Positions 13,774 through 15,618 of a stretch of 15,618 nt of DNA are shown here, piece after piece (positions within the stretch are counted from its first letter, which is position 1; the number at the start of each line of letters is the position of its first letter). The notes below the pieces were generated by a model that made no database searches, was not told the DNA's origin, and saw only the letters and a list, made by a program, of their open reading frames with translations. Source of the DNA: Deltaproteobacteria bacterium (GTDB taxonomy: Bacteria; Desulfobacterota; Binatia; Binatales; Binataceae); NCBI GenBank assembly GCA_027403435.1, contig DAHZDR010000237.1, positions 1-15,618 on the forward strand, in the 5' to 3' direction. The position numbers were made by a program, and so were the translations under genes.

Positions 13774-13848
13774 AGCGGAATCCCGATTCCGTACGCATAA
13801 GCGGCCATGAGCCGGCGGGCGCCAGCCGTGGCGGCGCGGCGCGAACGT

Positions 13849-14088
13849 TCAGCTCTTATGCGCTTCGATATAACCGACGACATCCTTCACGGTGCGAATT
13901 TTCTCGGCGTCTTCGTCCGAGATTTCGATTCCGTATTCCTCTTCGAGCGCCATCACCAGTTCGACGATATCGAGCGAATCGGCGCCAAGGTCCTCAATGA
14001 ACGACGCCTCGGGCGTCACTTCGTCCGCCGACACGCCCAACTGCTCGCTGATAATTTCGCGAACTTTTGATTCGACGTCTCCAGCCAT
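13849..14088 (-). CDS. acpP: Acyl carrier protein
   Basis: Small acidic carrier that holds growing fatty acyl chains on a 4'-phosphopantetheine arm. 79 residues, typical length. The attachment site is Ser38 in GADSLDIVEL (35-44), with canonical flanks (ASFIEDLG before, MALEEEYGIEISDEDAEKI after). The ATG at 14086-14088 has a strong AGGAGG (14101-14106) 12 nt upstream. It follows fabD after a 267-bp gap and is ended by a strong intrinsic terminator, so it may also be transcribed on its own from that gap, in line with the high demand for this protein. Confidence 0.98.
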   Translation of the reverse strand: MAGDVESKVREIISEQLGVSADEVTPEASFIEDLGADSLDIVELVMALEEEYGIEISDEDAEKIRTVKDVVGYIEAHKS

Positions 14089-14100
14089 CTTATTATGATT

Positions 14101-14106
14101 CCTCCT
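14101..14106 (-). promoter_or_regulatory. Strong ribosome binding site of acpP
   Basis: AGGAGG on the minus strand, the best Shine-Dalgarno in the window, 12 nt before the acpP ATG. Confidence 0.8.
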
Positions 14107-14244
14107 GCCAGCCAGGGCATCCTCTGCCGTCGCCGGATTTCATCGCCGCGGAAAGACGCGTCCGCCGGAATTCGCCACGCAGGTCCGAAGCATTGCGCCG
14201 ATGCCCAAGCCGAAACCAGACACGCGCCCCACAGCCTACCGCGC

Positions 14245-14273
14245 AGCTTAGGGACTTAACCACGACTAGGCAA
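14245..14273 (-). promoter_or_regulatory. Weak candidate acpP promoter in the fabD-acpP gap
   Basis: Minus-strand TTGCCT (14268-14273, 4 of 6) and TAAGCT (14245-14250, 3 of 6) at 17-nt spacing. The 267-bp gap (14089-14355) contains no gene I can support; a promoter here is expected because fabD and acpP are unusually far apart. Confidence 0.25.
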
Positions 14274-14355
14274 GTTGCAAGGCGCGGGATCGCGAACGGC
14301 CAGCGGCGAATTTTCAGCGGCGCGCGCGAAATCCAGCGCCATGCCTCCCGTCCGT

Positions 14356-15306
14356 CTAATTGTGGTTCGCCGCCGCGAGCGCGGCCGCCGTGGCGCGCAG
14401 CGAGGCCGCGTCCTCGGCCGCGCGCACTTTGATATTGCGATCGATTCGCCGCATCAGGCCGGCCAGCACGCGGCCGGCGCCAAATTCGACAGTTTCCGTA
14501 ATGCCCGCGGCGCCGAGGACGCGCATCGATTCCTCCCAGCGCACGGAACCGGTGATTTGCTCAAGCAGCAACGGCACGACCCGATTGGCCTCGCGATTAA
14601 CTTCCGCCGTCACATTGGCGATCACGCCGAAGGCCAGCGGCCGCACCTCCAGCCGCGCCAAAACCGGCGCCATTCCGGCGCGCGCCGGCGCCATCAGCGG
14701 ACAATGGAAGGGCGCGCTAACCTTGAGTTCGACCGAACCGCCCGCACCCCCGGTTTTGGCCAGTTCGAGCGCCCGGCGAACCGCGCCGGCATCGCCGGAA
14801 ATAACAATCTGGCCGGGCGCGTTGAGATTCGCCGGAACCACGATTTCGCTTGCGCTGGAGGCTTCGGCGCAAAGCGCCTTGACGGCGTCGAGGTCGAGTC
14901 CGATCAACGCCGCCATCGAGCCCTGACCGGCGGGACAGGCGGCCTGCATCAGGCGACCGCGCTCGCGCACGGCGCGCACCGCGTCGCGCAAATCAAGCGC
15001 GCCCGCCGCGACCAGCGCGCTATATTCGCCAAGGCTGTGTCCGGCGGCGAGCGTGGGCCGAATCCCGCATTCCGATTCGAACGCCCGCAGCGCGGCGATC
15101 GAAGTCGCGAGCGTCGCCGGCTGAGTATTCGCGGTCAGCCGCAAATCCTCCTCCGGACCCTCGAAACAGAGCCGCGAAAGCGCAAAGCCCAAGGCTTCGT
15201 CGGCTTCCTCGAACACCTGGCGAGCGGCGGGAAATTCCCGCGCCAGGTCCGCTCCCATCCCGACTTTCTGCGATCCCTGACCGGGAAACAGGAAGCCTGC
15301 CTTCAT
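14356..15306 (-). CDS. fabD: Malonyl-CoA:ACP transacylase
   Basis: Moves malonyl groups from CoA to acyl carrier protein, the entry step of type II fatty-acid synthesis. 316 residues, usual length. Motifs: FPGQGSQ (7-13), catalytic Ser91 in AAGHSLGEYSAL, the malonyl-binding Arg116 in RERGRLMQ, GQIVISG, and catalytic His201 in SAPFHCPLM. The C terminus has the EFGAGRVLAGL signature. ATG 15304-15306 is preceded by GGAG at 10 nt. Its natural partner acpP is next on the same strand; fabG, commonly between the two, is absent. Confidence 0.97.
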   Translation of the reverse strand: MKAGFLFPGQGSQKVGMGADLAREFPAARQVFEEADEALGFALSRLCFEGPEEDLRLTANTQPATLATSIAALRAFESECGIRPTLAAGHSLGEYSALVAAGALDLRDAVRAVRERGRLMQAACPAGQGSMAALIGLDLDAVKALCAEASSASEIVVPANLNAPGQIVISGDAGAVRRALELAKTGGAGGSVELKVSAPFHCPLMAPARAGMAPVLARLEVRPLAFGVIANVTAEVNREANRVVPLLLEQITGSVRWEESMRVLGAAGITETVEFGAGRVLAGLMRRIDRNIKVRAAEDAASLRATAAALAAANHN

Positions 15307-15356
15307 CGTATGTCATCTCCAAAAATCAGGAATTGAACGGTGTGGAGAAAACCGGG

Positions 15357-15618
15357 TCAATGCGACCCTTTTTTCTCTCCATGGGGCGGATCAACGGTAA
15401 GCCCGTTGGCCAGCGGCTGATGCTGGTCAACGATAGCGGATTCGGCTTCGCGCGGACGATCCTCGGCTTCGGCTGAGGCTCCAGTGAGCGGCCATTCCTT
15501 GGCGGCGGATTGATAGCCATTGCCGGAAATCGCCGCGGGATAAGCTTTAGCGTCGTCTCCGCCGCTTGCCGACCGGCCGCTACGAGGATCGGCGGATAAA
15601 TTTTTCGCTAAAGCTTCG
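15357..15618 (-). CDS. C-terminal tail of an unidentified gene running off the right edge
   Basis: An open frame enters at the right edge and ends at TGA 15357-15359, giving 86 residues. It starts EALAKNLSADPRSG and continues as a low-complexity, hydrophilic tail rich in Ala, Glu, Asp and Pro, ending HGEKKGSH, with no motif I recognise. It is on the same strand as fabD with a 50-bp gap. From common gene order (plsX-fabH-fabD) it could be plsX with a long disordered tail; a FabH C terminus normally ends soon after its last strand and is less likely. Codon use in this frame fits the neighbours. The other minus-strand frame here (about 15326-15520) is judged a shadow. Confidence 0.5.
   Translation of the reverse strand, partial: EALAKNLSADPRSGRSASGGDDAKAYPAAISGNGYQSAAKEWPLTGASAEAEDRPREAESAIVDQHQPLANGLTVDPPHGEKKGSH
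15542..15616. repeat. 11-bp perfect inverted repeat with nested stem
   Basis: AAGCTTTAGCG (15542-15552) and CGCTAAAGCTT (15606-15616) are exact inverted copies, with a second pair TCCGCCG (15558-15564)/CGGCGGA (15590-15596) nested inside. It lies within the coding tail at the right edge. Confidence 0.7.

Noticed and set aside
13695..13848. NrdR box or self-regulation site ahead of nrdR
   Set aside because: No pair of AT-rich NrdR-box-like repeats; the region holds only hairpins.
14089..14355. fabG pseudogene in the fabD-acpP gap
   Set aside because: Too short and no trace of the Rossmann GxxxGIG or YxxxK motifs in any frame I could read.
14275..15336. 353-codon plus-strand frame opposite fabD
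   Set aside because: Antisense shadow of a fully conserved fabD.
15361..15380. A-rich run (six A then GGG on the minus strand) as a programmed frameshift site
   Set aside because: The run is not in the X XXY YYZ register of the coding frame and lies only a few codons before the stop.
15326..15520. 64-codon minus-strand frame before fabD, considered as rpmF (bL32)
   Set aside because: No bL32 motif or zinc cysteines; a different minus-strand frame is open through to the window edge and looks more like coding sequence.

Overview
The window is a high-GC (roughly two-thirds G+C), gene-dense stretch of bacterial chromosome made almost entirely of housekeeping genes, with one envelope glycosylation pair in the middle. 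The gene orders yebC-ruvC-ruvA-ruvB and nrdR-ribD-ribBA-(x)-nusB, a lipobox lipoprotein and a PMT-type glycosyltransferase suggest a Gram-negative, deltaproteobacteria-like lineage. Candidatus Binatota/Desulfobacterota-like groups are a reasonable guess, but no taxonomic marker in the window settles it. There is no tRNA, rRNA, CRISPR array, insertion sequence or phage gene.

Layout. (1) 1-2154, minus strand: yebC, ruvC, ruvA and the 5' end of ruvB (runs off the left edge). The ruv genes overlap and form the Holliday-junction resolution operon. (2) 2304-2819, plus: a small lipoprotein, divergent from yebC. (3) 2816-6594, minus: a 1009-residue protein that joins two GT-C membrane glycosyltransferase modules, followed 11 bp later by a secreted, membrane-anchored beta-sandwich protein. 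(4) 6784-8650, plus: an alpha/beta-hydrolase esterase, mazG and rpsT (bS20), each with its own promoter-like element. (5) 8686-13694, minus: nrdR, ribD, ribBA, a 92-codon gene of unknown function, nusB and holA, ending at a probable bidirectional terminator against rpsT. (6) 13849-15618, minus: an unidentified gene tail at the right edge, fabD and acpP, closed by a strong intrinsic terminator.

How they fit together: DNA repair (RuvABC), replication (DnaX-partner delta subunit HolA), nucleotide hygiene and control (MazG, NrdR), riboflavin synthesis (RibD, RibBA), rRNA antitermination (NusB), translation (bS20, YebC) and type II fatty-acid synthesis (FabD, AcpP).

Most notable points: the DHBP synthase half of RibBA has lost both metal ligands and other active-site residues while its GTP cyclohydrolase II half is intact. 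ribE and ribH are missing from the riboflavin cluster and an unknown small gene lies where ribH often sits. The double GT-C fusion with its beta-sandwich partner is unusual. Several plus-strand genes have a TGnTAnnnT-type -10 element placed so close to the start codon that their mRNAs would be leaderless or nearly so.
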